The position numbers were made by a program, and so were the translations under genes. Source: Bremia lactucae (Eukaryota; Oomycota; Peronosporomycetes; Peronosporales; Peronosporaceae). From it: a stretch of DNA of 64,000 nt. The DNA lies in NCBI RefSeq assembly GCF_004359215.1, contig NC_090618.1:1712798-1776797 (forward strand), read 5' to 3'. Within the stretch, counting starts at the first letter, position 1. Each line of letters starts with the position of its first letter. Below are positions 10,188-21,526 of the stretch, piece after piece. The notes beneath the pieces were generated by a model. That model was not told where the DNA came from. It did no database searches and worked only from the letters and a program-made list of their open reading frames with translations.

Positions 10188-11213
10188 ATGGACCTCTCTT
10201 ATGTCGAACACGGGAAACCTTGCTTTTCGAACAATAAGCGATTGCATTTCTGCAATCGCTGTCAAAAGTTAGGACACTACGCTCATGAGTGTGGTACCCC
10301 ACGCCCAGTACCGAGAGGTATTGAGCGAAATCATGGACCGTTTTGCCAAAAACGGCAACGGTCGCGCGTCCGACGCTGTTGCGGAATCGCAACCGCGAGG
10401 CGGACCGCCAAAAAACGGTCGAGGTCAGTAGAGGCGCATTGCCCTACTGATCCAGCAACCTCAAGAGAATTTGCAAATCGCTTGACGAAAGTTGCTCCAG
10501 ACACTCAATCATTTTGTGTTTCTGCACCTAGTGATGAGGTATCCCTCATCACCTTGAAGTTAAAAGTGACAAATGATTTATCACTTAGAGCCCTAGTGGA
10601 CTGCGGAGCGTCGAATAACTTTATTCTTTGCCATTTGCCAGGGGGTCGTAGGCTCAAATATGTTGAGCGCGACATCCCTCCAACGAGGATGACGGCGCCT
10701 CAAGCGACAGGCGCATCGACAACAGTGATGAAACGCGTAGTGAGATTTCACTACACATTAAAAGATCTACAGTATGATATTAATTTCATCGCACTGGATT
10801 TGGATGGCAAATTTGATGTCATCCTAGGTTTACCTTGGCTCAGAAAATACGAGCCAAGGATCAGCTGGCAGCATCGATCCTTAAAGATGCCTGCCACTAG
10901 TTCATCAGATGGCCATCTGATGAACGTCTTGGAGCGTCCACAAGCGTGTGGACGTACTACGAGTGAGTGCGATGGCCTCACTTGTGGTACGGTCGTTAGT
11001 ACAACTGCAAAAGATCACAGTGTGATTACCAATCACATTGTGGAGTCAGCTGCGGCTGTGCAAATGCATAGGCAGCGCCGAAGGTCCACCACTTGGATAA
11101 GTCGAGTGAATTGCGACAAGAATGTACGCCTAGCGGACGACATTCAAGGAATATACCAGCTGTTCAAAATGGACAACACGATGATCCCAGGTCGAGTAGA
11201 GAGTCGACCGTAG
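10188..11213 (+). CDS. A1 gag C-terminus and aspartic protease ORF
   Basis: A 341-codon open frame. Residues 22-35 form an intact CCHC zinc knuckle (CNRCQKLGHYAHEC), the nucleic-acid-binding module of Gag. Residues 115-220 form a retropepsin-like protease: LVDCGASNNF carries the catalytic Asp138 in an unusual DCGA form rather than DSGA/DTGA, and FDVILGLPWL (209-218) is the typical downstream hydrophobic strand. A variable pol linker follows. Relatives lie at 30983-31645 and 48536-49197 (minus strand). The frame is open, but the element around it is broken. The DNA is exceptionally rich in short perfect hairpins. Confidence 0.75.
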   Translation: MDLSYVEHGKPCFSNNKRLHFCNRCQKLGHYAHECGTPRPVPRGIERNHGPFCQKRQRSRVRRCCGIATARRTAKKRSRSVEAHCPTDPATSREFANRLTKVAPDTQSFCVSAPSDEVSLITLKLKVTNDLSLRALVDCGASNNFILCHLPGGRRLKYVERDIPPTRMTAPQATGASTTVMKRVVRFHYTLKDLQYDINFIALDLDGKFDVILGLPWLRKYEPRISWQHRSLKMPATSSSDGHLMNVLERPQACGRTTSECDGLTCGTVVSTTAKDHSVITNHIVESAAAVQMHRQRRRSTTWISRVNCDKNVRLADDIQGIYQLFKMDNTMIPGRVESRP

Positions 11214-11770
11214 AGGAACCGACTGTAATAGCGCAATCACAGTCAGAAGATGTTGAGGGAATAAATCCCTACGTACTTGATAAGGAACCTCCTCAAATAG
11301 TTAATGCTGAAGTGACTAGACTTCAGTACCCAGAGTGATTGATCCCTCGGTAGCCTGTGCAAAAGGAGTCCAAGAAGAAACCGAGACATTAAATTTCTTG
11401 TTAATGACGGATCAAGAGTAGGCGCTTATACTCTTGATCGGTATGCGCCTCCGAAATCAACTTCGGAGATAACTCAATTACTAACCCTAGAATCTAAACG
11501 GTACTTGAGAGATTTGCATAGTAGCAGAATCAAGCAGATATGCGTACATGTCACAGAGGACGAATACGTAACCGATATTCTGTCAGCGGTCATTTTTGCA
11601 GAGAACGAACGGTATCTCAGCACCTCATCGATGGACGAAAGTGTCCTCGATGTGAAAGACTCGGATCGAGAGAGATACCACTCAATCCTGGGAGTCACTT
11701 AAGACAAATCGTTTACACAAAGATTTGATCGAATTCAGGGATGTGTTCCCTGACGCAGTTTCATGCGAGT
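11214..11770 (+). pseudogene. A1 pol linker remnant
   Basis: Plus-strand frames continue the protease-RT linker: RYLRDLHSSRIKQICV and ENERYLSTSSMDESVLD (about 11505-11700) match the linker of A4 and A5. The sequence then switches, between about 11765 and 11800, to minus-oriented RNase H sequence. RT in plus orientation never follows. Confidence 0.6.
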
Positions 11771-11799
11771 TGCCTATGATCCATTAAACGCAGAAAGTT

Positions 11800-13111
11800 G
11801 CAAAATTGCTGGCGTTACAGACCACATGAAATGGTCTGTCTTGATTCGCAATCGCAAGGATTGGCGATTGCATCAAGCTTTGCATGATACTCTACTCTCA
11901 AAGGAACGTCGCCAATCAGCTTTCCATAACCACTATACATTTTTCAACAAAAACGAAATATGTACTGTCATTTCGGCATAATTGTAGGAGTACTTATGTG
12001 AGTACACCGCTTGACCAAGGATCTTTTGAAGTCCCTTTACATCCAGCTGGTGATTGGCTTGATTTTTACTGGATTAGGGCGTACATTGCGTTTGCCCATG
12101 AAGTGGTATTTCGCTTGTAGCGAATATACACTTTTTGAGAAATGCATCAACTTATTCTAACGCAAAACTGTAAGAACCTTTCGGACGTGTGTACGATGCA
12201 CTTCAACGTCCGACTTCTTGTTCATAGCTCGGTATTAACGAAGACGTCAATAAAATAACTCGGTGCGAAATTTTGCACCGATCTCAACAGATTGGTTACA
12301 GATCTGATGAATTTTGCAGGGGCATTAATAAGTCCCTGTGGCATGCTAGCCATTCCCATAGCAACCGCTTGGGGTGCTTACTGCTTTGACTGGGATATCC
12401 TGTTCGCCCATAAGGATCTGATAGAATCCATCCATCAGATCCATTGACGAAAAGATGGTACTCTTTGACATGCCATGAATGAGATGAAAGCCGATATCAC
12501 AAAAAGGCGTATTCATACCATGAATGAATACGTCTTTTTGTGATTTCGGCTTTTGAGCCGGTACCGCTGCAGCGTTCAATTAATTGAGCGCATGCACAAC
12601 CCGCCACCCTCCGGTTTCTTCACGCGCACAGAAAGTCGGAGAGCTCTGTATGAAAGTTGACTCCCTTACATGGCCTGCTGCTAAGCGATCGGCAACGAAT
12701 TTGTCGACCGCTAATTCTTGTTGACGAGGCAATTACCGCTGCTTCATGACACAGTATTTTAAACCTGAAATCAGGTCGATTTCGTGTCGAGTGCCTTTAT
12801 TCTTAGATATCTATACGGTACAGATTCAGGGAATATGTTCTTAATTCGATCAAATCCTTTTTAGAAATATGTCTCTAAAGACTCAGGTTTGGACGTAAAT
12901 GTTCCATCCGAGTCTTCTGATCGAGGACTCTATCGTCCATCGATGAGCTGCTGAGAATCCGTTCGCTTTCACAAATTAGTATTTCCAACCGAATATAGGT
13001 CACGTACTTGTTATCTGGGGCAAGTACGCAGATCTGCTTGACTTTGCCACTACGCTGATCACGCAAGAATCGGTTCGGTTCTAGCGTTGGCACTTGAGTT
13101 ATCTCCGAAGT
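11800..13111 (-). pseudogene. A2 linker, RT and RNase H remnants
   Basis: Minus-strand pieces are the linker MPTLEPNRFLRDQRSGKVKQ (13093-12875), the RT segment SIFSSMDLMDGFYQILMGEQ (12579-12346), and an RNase H start antisense to 11763-11900 (HVVCDAS-type core). The RT is truncated before a YxDD motif is reached in frame. Non-functional. Confidence 0.6.
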
Positions 13112-14002
13112 TTACTTCGGAGACGCTAGCAGATCAAGTGTATAAGCGCCTACACTTGATCTATTGTTTACTAGGACATTAAATGTTCCAGCTCCTCTTA
13201 AATACTTTTTTCGAAGGTGCCTGAGACCTGTGATCACAGGTTTTGAGGGACTTATTCCCGCTGAATTGTAGGGACCTATTTCATGAAATTTTATTTGGAA
13301 AGTATCTTTACAGGCTGCCGCTTGCTGTGGTTCCGAGACCACAGTGATATCCTCTGCGATCGACTCTTCAGTCAATCTAGGACTTTCGAACCGTCTCTTA
13401 TAGACAAGCTTTTCTAATTTTCTTGGATGTTTCTTTTTTTTAGCAAACACCCTTGTTTCGTTCCACTCAACTTGTTGGAGTGGTCGAACTTCGACGCTGC
13501 TTATGCTTGTGCACAGCCGTCGGTATCTATTTAGCTCCACAGTGTGATGGATTTTTACACTGAGGTTTTGTGCAGTCGTGCAAACGACCGATTCACGAGT
13601 GAGGCCATCGCACCCACTCATAAAACATCCACACGATTGTGGACCGTCCAAGACGTTCATTAGATGACACTTCGATGAACGAGAGACAGGCATCGTGAAG
13701 GCTTGATGCTGCCAGCTTATACATGGCTCGTACTTTCTGAGCTATGGTAATCCAAGGATGACATCAAATATGTAACTCAAATCTAGCACGCTGAAATAAT
13801 CATCGTACTGCTTACACTTTAACGTGTATTGGATACCAACTACGCGTTTCTTTACTATTACAAATGCGCCGGTTGCTTGGCGCTCTGTCATCCTCGTTAA
13901 ACGTATATCGCGCTCGATAAGTTTGAGTCTGCGATCTTCAAGCGATTGGTGCCGTATAAAACTGTTTGACGCCCCACAATCGACAAGGAAATTTAGTGGC
14001 AA
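13112..14002 (-). pseudogene. A2 protease and linker
   Basis: 14002-13742 encodes FLVDCGASNSFIRHQSLEDR and, near its end, FDVILGLP: the retropepsin core with the same DCGA motif as A1. 13693-13112 is the following linker (193 codons open). A stop just after FDVILGLP and a frame change between them break the polyprotein. Confidence 0.65.
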
Positions 14003-14039
14003 TTTATGTGTCTCACTGTAATTTCCAAGGTGATAAGGT

Positions 14040-15278
14040 CAATCTCATCATATGGAGCAGTTACACACAATTAATGTGTGTGAGGAGCAACTTACGTTAA
14101 GAAACCTGCAAGTTATTTTGACGATGATGGATCAGTAGGCGCTCCGGACCTGATTTCGCCACTGCATCGAATCCGCGGCGTCCGCTGTTCGTAGCGAGAG
14201 GTCGATCGTTTCGCTCAGTATTTCTAGGCATTGGGCGTGGGGCACTACACTGACCCGTCTTTCAATACGATTGCATTTCTTGCAATTATTTGTCACTTGA
14301 AGAGCGAGGATCCTTGCTGTCCACAAACGAGAGGTTCAATAGTTCTGGACCTCCGTTTTCTTGTCGTCTCGAAGACGATAAGCTATAGGGTGGAAGAAAG
14401 CCTGTTCAAGACTGAAGTCATATTGTTTCGCTACAGAGAATACTTGGTTTTGCGTCCCTAGCTTAAGCCGGAACAGGTGGGTCTTGACTGGACCGCCTGG
14501 AAGACCCTAGATGAACACATTTACCTGTGTTTGCTCATCAATAGAATGACTCACGATACAACTGACCAGGTATTGTCTATGTTAGGCGTAAGCGTGAAGA
14601 TCACGCTTGCCCTGCTTTAGATCAAAAATCTCGGCTCAGGCCCTCAATTTGGCACGTTGCGGCTCAAAATGTTTGTCTGAGCCGGATTTGACAGATCTCA
14701 TTCGACCCAAGGACAAATGAGTCGTGAAGCTTGAGCCCCAAGGCCCAAGACTCGGCACGTTCGGCTAAGTTGAACATGCCAATTTCACTTCTTCGCATCG
14801 GCATCGATGCGGCGACCTTCTACGACATCGTCAAGTTCGACGAACAATCTTAAAAGGTAGTCGCCTTCGACTGCCTTAAACTTATAGATTTTGAATCTGT
14901 AAGCTTTTGGGTCGACGCTGTAGCGTCAACCCGCAAGCAGCATCTAAAGCTTCTGTTTTAGCAAATCCAATTATTGAGCACCCTGTTCTCTCAACATCTC
15001 TGCGTGCTGAGAGCCTTGCTGGTGAAGCAAGGTTTCTTTTTCTCGGGCCACGTCGAGCTTGTGTTGAATGAACTCGGCTATGGTCGCATGTCATTAATCT
15101 CTTCCTAGAGTGTACAGCATGGCGCCAACGGCCAGCCCGCCGACGACCGAACTGATACTTTTAATCGTTCTCCATTCAAGGCGACTCAAATGAGTGAACC
15201 TTTTTTTTCTTCATCCAACAGGGCTATGTTCGATGGAACGTGCGTAGGCCGTTAAACGTACTTCGAAGTGTGACCAGG
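14040..15278 (-). pseudogene. A2 gag remnant
   Basis: Minus-strand sequence between the LTR-2 primer side and the protease. A degenerate zinc-knuckle area (CKKCNRIE, near 14270) has lost the CCHC spacing. Upstream pieces at 15094-14882 keep gag-like DNA similarity. The primer-site core next to the LTR reads CACCTGGTCACAC on the minus strand. Confidence 0.5.
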
Positions 15279-15725
15279 TGTAATGGGGCACCCTTTGCAA
15301 CAGTACTAGTCAACCTACACTGATTACAGTAAATGTAGGGTAGCTCGACTGCTTCACGTATACGATATGAAGAGGAAGGTAATAAATAGCTAAGAAGTCT
15401 TGGCTACTAAAGGTAAATTCTAAGGTTTTTAATTAGAGAAATAGTAAAATTATTAATATATTAAGTTCTTTCATAACGATCTTATTTCTACCGTATTATT
15501 AGATACCTAAACAACAGTAGAATGTGCCTCTCTGCGCACGCCTAATAGTGTATTGTAACGATTGGCGGGGTTGAAGTGAAGTTAACTCAACCAATCAATA
15601 AAACTGATGTCTAATTGCATCAATATTACCAATTTTTTAATATTGGAACTAATGAAGATAATGAATTTGTACTTCTTAATCCTATTGTAGGAAAACATAT
15701 TAATGTAGCGGGACACCGCATTACA
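15279..15725 (-). repeat. LTR-2, 447 bp
   Basis: On the minus strand it begins TGTAATGCGGTGTCCCGC and ends GGTGCCCCATTACA. It shares the AATATTACCAA...TAATATTGGAACT block with the LTR-2 copies at 19344 and 27843. Confidence 0.8.
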
Positions 15726-15861
15726 AGCATGATTTATCTTACGCTAGATCGTCACTAAACTCTCTCACTGTCCACATTTGCTTAGGCATTTCCATGATTA
15801 TGAGCCATAAGTCGATATTTAATAAAAGAAGCACCGGGTATTGTTGAGCTGAGAGGTGGCG

Positions 15862-17730
15862 TCAATGTAGCGTTTCGTCAATGAAGCAATGCTGGTCAGT
15901 AGATTGTGTAACGGGACCCTTACACGACAACCCGATAGTAGCAAATTTCAACGCGGAAAAGATAGCTGACTTTCCCATACGGCTCAACAAGTCATCTATC
16001 CGCGGGATTGGCGTTTGTGCTGGTATGGTCGCCGTGTTCAGCTTATTGTTAGCGTAAACCACGCACCATCCTCCAGTGGTTTTTCGCACACAAAAGGTCG
16101 GTCTGCAGTGAGGTGACTTGCTTTCACGTACATCTCCCGCCCTAGCTCGCTTGTCGAAGAACTCATCGATATAAACGACTTGTTCTTTCGGCAACAGCCA
16201 TTGCCTGGTCACACAATACCAACCACCAGTTCCCGAAGGTTTTACTTATTGTCGTTGCCGGGCCAGGCTCCGAATCAATTTCGTGCCCGATGTTCTTATC
16301 CGCCGGTAGGCGGATCGTCATTTCTTTTGGGAATACATCGTGATATTTCCGCAGAACCTCAAAGAATAGACTATCTCTCAAGGCATCCCAGCCTTGAGCA
16401 GCGAGCTGTTCCTCCTTTTCTAGGACGCTCTCGTCCATCGTGTACGACGAGCAACAGTTCACCAAATTCTCTTCTGGAACTGGTGTGACTATTTCGTGAA
16501 TTCTCCCTTCCTTTAATTCGGCGAAAAAAAGATCCCAAGACATCTCCGGGAGATTTGCTATCTCCTCGGCAAATTAAAAGACTTGCCGGAGCACTTCAAC
16601 TTTGGATGCCTCCGCAACTTTGTCTTTGACGGCCTCGAATACCTCGTTCAAATGCCCGATTCTCTCACCGATTTAATCCAGATGTCGCTCGTTTCGACGT
16701 GCATTTGATCGTCCTTGTTTGTCGGGTTCTCGTTTTTCGAGTCACCACGACATTTGGCTGGGAAGTGTGTAGTTGTTCTCTTTGCTTAACGCACCCTTCT
16801 AACCGCACCAGGCTCTAGGCTCTGTGCCGGTCCTTGCGACGCTTGACTTCCTGTCAGCTCGCTATGTACTGCACAGGCGCTAAGCCCTGTACAGGACTAT
16901 CGGACTTATGTCTACTTGCCATCGTCCTTCTCGCTTCACCAGTCTCTTCAAGCTCGGTAGGACTTGGCGACGTTTGACATCCCGTCAACGCACCCTCAAC
17001 TGTGCTCGACACGACATCAGTTGCATATGCCTCACGCAGGAGCACATCTTTCCGGTGTCCTGCGTAGAGTTCGCAACTGTGTGTGTACGCCAGTCTATCC
17101 ATGGTTGTGTTTTGCCAACCATGGCCTGCCTAGGATGAGGTCATACGGACTCTCCATACCTAGCACTGTGAACTTCTCTTAACAAGAGAAATCACTAAAT
17201 TTGAAGGCGAGTTCTACCTGAACTCCCTCACACTTAACGAGCGCGCCGTTCGCTAAACGAACGGTCGCCTCTTCTCGCTTGCCATCCTGGCAAAGCGACT
17301 CAAACATTGCCGATCTCATTCTTAGAGCCGCGAGTTTTAATTTTTTTGTGATGCACCCGAATCCACTAGGAGGGTCATCACCTTGTCATAGCCTCTTTCT
17401 TTGGCGCTATAGACCAGCAGGATTGAGGTCCGAAATTTCGAGACCTCAGGGACTATGCCACCCATTTGTTCCACAACTCTGAACTTCGGGTACCTTCAGA
17501 GTCCGTGTCAGTAGGGCATCCCGCCCTTACTGCGCTGCTACATTTTCTGAACCTTCAGCGGTCGATGCAAAATTGACGCGTCTTGCACGCTGGTTCTTGC
17601 CATCACGCTTCGGATAGGGGGTCCTCTTGCTTGGCGTTTTAGCACCAGCTGGGATTCTGGCATAGCAGCGAGCCGTCACATGGCTGCGCTAGACCTCCGC
17701 TTGAGTGCGGTGCAGAAAGTGACCCACCCT
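15862..17730 (-). pseudogene. LTR-3 family gag-protease-RT remnant
   Basis: Running left from the LTR-3 at 17731, the minus strand shows a short gag tail with a knuckle-like region (17700-17600), a protease (VMTLLVDSGAS near 17370 and ESPYDLILGRPWLAKH near 17130), then linker and RT. The RT part at 16543-16163 contains KYHDVFPKEMTIRLPADK and DSEPGPATTISK; 16212-15862 contains RESKSPHCRPTFCVRK and NKLNTATIPAQTPIPR. Here the protease has the usual DSGA motif, unlike the LTR-1 elements. Many stops. The RT ends before the YxDD region. Confidence 0.65.
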
Positions 17731-18125
17731 TGTGTATGAGATGCACATTGATGAATTCACATTGAAAGGGATGACGGCTAGCGTCATCCGTAATCCGAAA
17801 TATTCAGAATGATACGTTTGCAATGTAAGGGTGCACCTCTACAGATGTGGAATCTATTGATTGGTTAAATTCTTATTTTTTTTTAATTATATTAAATATA
17901 AATTAGTTTTAAACAACTTCATAGATAACAAGTGCGCACGTGAAGCCAGGTAACCGCTTCCGTGACGAGATTTCTCCTACGGTACCTAGTTCGTTAAGTG
18001 AACTCGCTCAGAAGCCCATCCACTGCCTCGCTGCACGTGAGAGAAGATGGTCAAACCGCTTCCTTACAATGTTTGAAGGTGTGTGCTTAAGTAGAGCGTG
18101 GCTGTTATAGTAGCGCCCGCCTACA
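17731..18125 (-). repeat. LTR-3, about 395 bp
   Basis: The minus strand begins TGTAGGCGGGCGCTACTATA and ends CTCATACACA. It matches the plus-strand copy at 35912-36516, which carries an extra internal duplication. It is followed on the minus strand by AGGGTGGGTCAC, possibly its primer site. Confidence 0.65.
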
Positions 18126-18299
18126 CTTGGCAGCACTAGTAAACCTCCCCACGACCCGTCTCTCTGAGCGTGTCAGTGAAGATGAGCCCCAATTTCGATT
18201 GAACTCATTTCCCGCACCTCTCCACCGGCGCAAGAACTTGGCGAGCAAGCCCTGGCCAGGCTCATAGGCAGTCCTCCTGAGCAACATGTTGCTGAGTTG

Positions 18300-19006
18300 G
18301 AGAACATTGAGTTAATTCTGCTCGGATAGTGAAGGACATTACAAATACTCAGGATAAGTTTAGGTGAGAGCAAGCTCTGATCGAGGCTCCTAACAGGACA
18401 CTTAAGATGCTTTCCGCTCGGCTGTATCAGCCGAGGGCTATTCTGATGGACCCGCCCAAGCTCAATAGATTATACAATGGCTGGTAGCCGTGGAGCAATG
18501 CGGCGTGGCGGACCTCATCGAAGGTGACACCTGGATGGTGTAGTACGCCAATTCGCGCATTAGCGTGGTAAGGCGTCAAAGTGGGCTTACTTGGCGCTTA
18601 TGGCGGGCGGTTAGGCGTTGTCTAGCTGGGCGATCTTTAAGTCAAAGATTCGCGCGACGTATCAGCCTCCGAGTGACGAAGTATTGCTTCAGGCGCGCTT
18701 CTTTTGAACGCGACAGGGGAAGCGATTTTTGCAAGAATATGTGCGGAGACGCGCTCGCTGTCGACGTAAATTGGTGTGGATCCGATACCGGGACAAATAT
18801 TGGTGCCCAGGGTTATGAATAGAATGCAACACGGTCCATCACGACAGGAACTTTTTAGAAAGGTGCCGTCGAGGATGAAAGAAGCAATCCAAATTGCCTT
18901 AGTTAGGAGCAATTCATCAGCAGTGCCTCGGCGGCAGCCGTCCGCCCATAGAAGTATTTCACATAAAGTAATAGACTTTCCCGTTAAGTACACCATGTGT
19001 ACTTAA
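18300..19006 (+). pseudogene. LTR-3-type gag fragment (plus)
   Basis: Plus-strand pieces read MLSARLYQPRAILMDPPKLN (about 18408) and HGPSRQELFRKVPSRMKEAI (about 18840), typical of the end of a gypsy capsid. Stops interrupt it. It lies head-to-head with the minus-strand LTR-3 at 17731, so it belongs to a different insertion or an inverted segment. An inverted copy of part of it lies at about 21940-22240. Confidence 0.5.
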
Positions 19007-19343
19007 TGGATTTGTGTAACATAATGCAACTTTAGCCCTTTACACATGTAGCTCATTTTGTGTTTTAACAAAATTTGTTAAGAGCGTGAAGACATTTATT
19101 GACTTGTTTGCGCATGTATCATGTACCGCATATAGTCGCACCCACCCTTACATCTTATAGCAACGGCTAGGTAATCAGGGCATCGATTGGCACAAGGGGA
19201 GTACAGCTTCGCATGTTGTCGAATGGGAAGGAATACCCCTGATTGGTTTCCACGCAGGTACGCAAAAAGGAATGTAGCTAAGGATCACGGCTGCCCGATG
19301 CTAGTCTTTGTTTTCTTTTTTTAACAGCTTCTTACAGACAGTT
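19007..19343. other. Spacer before LTR-2
   Basis: No gene is seen. It starts with the GTGTAACATAATGCAACTTTAGCC motif area that also follows LTR-3 at 36630 and is otherwise A/T-rich. Confidence 0.4.
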
Positions 19344-19813
19344 TGTAACGGGGTGTCCTGTCACAAAAGTATTTTTTCCTATAAGAGGAATGATTAATAA
19401 TATATTCTAAGAAAGGAAAGAAGCATAGAAGTTTAAATTATTATCTATATTAATTATTTGACTAAATATTTCCAATATTACCGAATCTGGCAATATTGGT
19501 GCAATAAGACATTACTTCTAATGATTGGTTCATTTAAGTTTTAATCAAACCCGCCAATCGTTATAAGACACGATTGTTCGGTGCGCAAGGAGGCGCCATA
19601 TTTAGTTTGTAATTCATGTAAAAGTTTAGTAGTCGATAGAAGGTCGTAGCATAGGAAATTAGACCTTTAAGCTAAAGACCCTTAGCTTCATATGAACCCT
19701 TCTCTGTACCTTTGTGTACGCAAAGTATCGAGGCACCTCACGTACGCTGTTATCAATGAAAGGTTAACTAAAACTTAGAACTTATCAGTACTAGTGAAAG
19801 GTACCCCATTACA
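19344..19813 (+). repeat. LTR-2, 470 bp (plus)
   Basis: It begins TGTAACGGGGTGTCC and ends CCCCATTACA. It is followed two bases later by the primer-site core TGGTAGCG (19816). It is the 5' LTR of the gag remnant to its right. Confidence 0.8.
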
Positions 19814-19815
19814 CC

Positions 19816-19823
19816 TGGTAGCG
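19816..19823 (+). promoter_or_regulatory. Primer-binding site core
   Basis: TGGTAGCG lies two bases after the LTR-2 end. TGGTAGCA-type sites are complementary to a tRNA 3' end of the form TGCTACCA, as in initiator methionine tRNAs; the exact tRNA here is inferred. Confidence 0.5.
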
Positions 19824-19879
19824 CTTTGTTGTCTTTTAAAGGAGTTTTCTAGCCCTTAACGAAGGCTATCGTGCAACGC

Positions 19880-20940
19880 GTGAAAGGCTTACTCGGTTGA
19901 GTGACCTAGAATAGAGAGCGATCAAATGAATGAGTTGGGTCATAAGTGAGCCGGCCGTTCGCGCCATGCTGAGCACTTTGGGAAGGGATGAACAACATGC
20001 GGTCATTGCCGAGTTTATACAATACGGACTCGACGCGGCCCGAGAGAAAGTAGCCTTGCTTCACTAGCAAGGCTCTCAACACGCGGAGGTATTGAGAGGA
20101 CAGGGTGCTCAACAATTGGAAATGTTGAGACAGCAGCATGTAAATGCTGTTAATGGGCCGACGCTTCCGCGTCGACTCGAAATCTTAAAGATCGAAATTT
20201 ACAAGCTTAAGGTAGCCGAAGGCGACTCCGATATGAGATACTTCGTCGAATTATATAACGCCATCGAAGTACGCCGAATCAGTGATGATGCGACGAAAGT
20301 TAAATTTGGCGTGTCCAACAAGCCGGACGTGCCAAATCTTGGGCCTTGGGGCAAGCTTACGACTCGTCAGTTTTTGGGTTGTTTTTGAGGTCTTCAGACC
20401 CGGCTCAATTAAATATTTGGGTCGCCACGTGCCGAATTCAGGGCTCGAGCTGAGCTTCAGGGTTCGAAGCAGGGCAAGAGTGATCTACACGCTTATGCCC
20501 AACATACAAGATACCTGGCCAGTTGTATCGTTAGTCATTTAATTGATGAAGAAACACAGTTAATTATGTTTTTAAGGTTTTGCAGACGGTCCTATTAAGA
20601 CCCACCTGTTCCGGCTTAAGCTAGAGACGCAAAACAAAGCGATCTCTGTAGCGGAACAATATGACTGCAGTCGAAATCAGGCTTTCGTCCACCCTATAGC
20701 TTATCATTCACCGAGACGACAAGTAAACGGAGGTCCAGTACCTATGGATCTCTCGTATATAGAGAACGAGAAACCTCGCTCTTCAAGATACAAACGATTT
20801 AAAAAATGTAGTTGTTGTCAGAAGACGGGCCGCTACGCCTATGAATGTAGTGCCTCACTGCCGGTGCCTAAAAACACTGAGCAAAAAGACCGACCTCTTG
20901 CTAGAAATAGCAGAAGACGCAACGACGCTGTCGTATAATC
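19880..20940 (+). pseudogene. Gag remnant after LTR-2 (plus)
   Basis: Pieces at 20092-20388 (RLEILKIEIYKLKVAEGDSD, then YFVELYNAIEVRRIS) and 20744-20938 correspond to A5 gag. The zinc knuckle reads CSCCQKTGRYAYEC: the histidine of CCHC is replaced by arginine, so zinc binding is probably lost. Frameshifts separate the pieces. Confidence 0.65.
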
Positions 20941-20959
20941 ACAACGGCAAGGGGGATCG

Positions 20960-21526
20960 TCAAATAACGGTCGGGGTCAGTAGGTGCGGAGCGCTCTACT
21001 GATCCAGATTGGTCAACAGAATTTGCAGGCATTTTAACGAAAGTTGCTCCTCACACACAAACGTTGTGTGTAAATGGTCCAGGGAACGAGGTTAACCTCA
21101 TCACCCTGGAAATAAAAGTGTCAAAGAAATTGCCACTTTAATTCCTAGTCGATTGTGGGGTATCAACAATTATATTAGACGACGCTAGTAGATCGCAGAC
21201 TCAGATTTATTGAGCACGATACCCCTCTAACGAGGATGACAATGCGTATAGCAACAGGCGCATCTGTAACGGTTAAGAAACGTGTAGTTGGTTTCCAATA
21301 CACGTTAAAGGGTAAACATCACGACGATGATTTCATCGTACTAGATTTGGATGACAAATTTGAAGAGGACTTCCTACCCAAAGGACCCAAAGGTCGGTAT
21401 CTGGAACGTTCATCATCATTTGGAAGCGAGGTTCCCAACTATCATGCGATGATGGATACCCTCGCTAACGAACTAGAAGAATCGTTCGATCCCCTTCCAC
21501 CTCGCGGTGGTGATGGCAAGAACTAG
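20960..21526 (+). pseudogene. Protease remnant fused to LTR-3-type gag
   Basis: LVDCGVSTI (about 21150) is the protease active-site region with DCGA changed to DCGV. The open frame 21236-21526 starts as protease (TGASVTVKKRVVGFQYTLKG) and switches at about 21362, inside the DLDDKFE motif, to an unrelated acidic segment ending PLPPRGGDGKN. DNA of the LTR-3 family gag-protease area follows. This is a chimeric junction, not a working gene. Confidence 0.55.

Larger units (their letters stand above)
8029..11770 (+). mobile_element. Element A1: rearranged Ty3/gypsy retrotransposon, 5' part
   Basis: It starts with LTR-1, followed by a broken gag, a good zinc knuckle plus protease frame, and a pol linker. 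It stops near 11770 at a head-to-head junction with the minus-strand element A2. Reverse transcriptase, RNase H and integrase in plus orientation are absent, as is a 3' LTR. Confidence 0.7.
11771..15725 (-). mobile_element. Element A2: degenerate Ty3/gypsy element with LTR-2
   Basis: Read right to left: LTR-2 (15279-15725), gag remnant, protease, linker, RT and RNase H pieces, ending at the junction with A1. The left LTR and integrase are missing. All frames carry stops. Confidence 0.65.
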
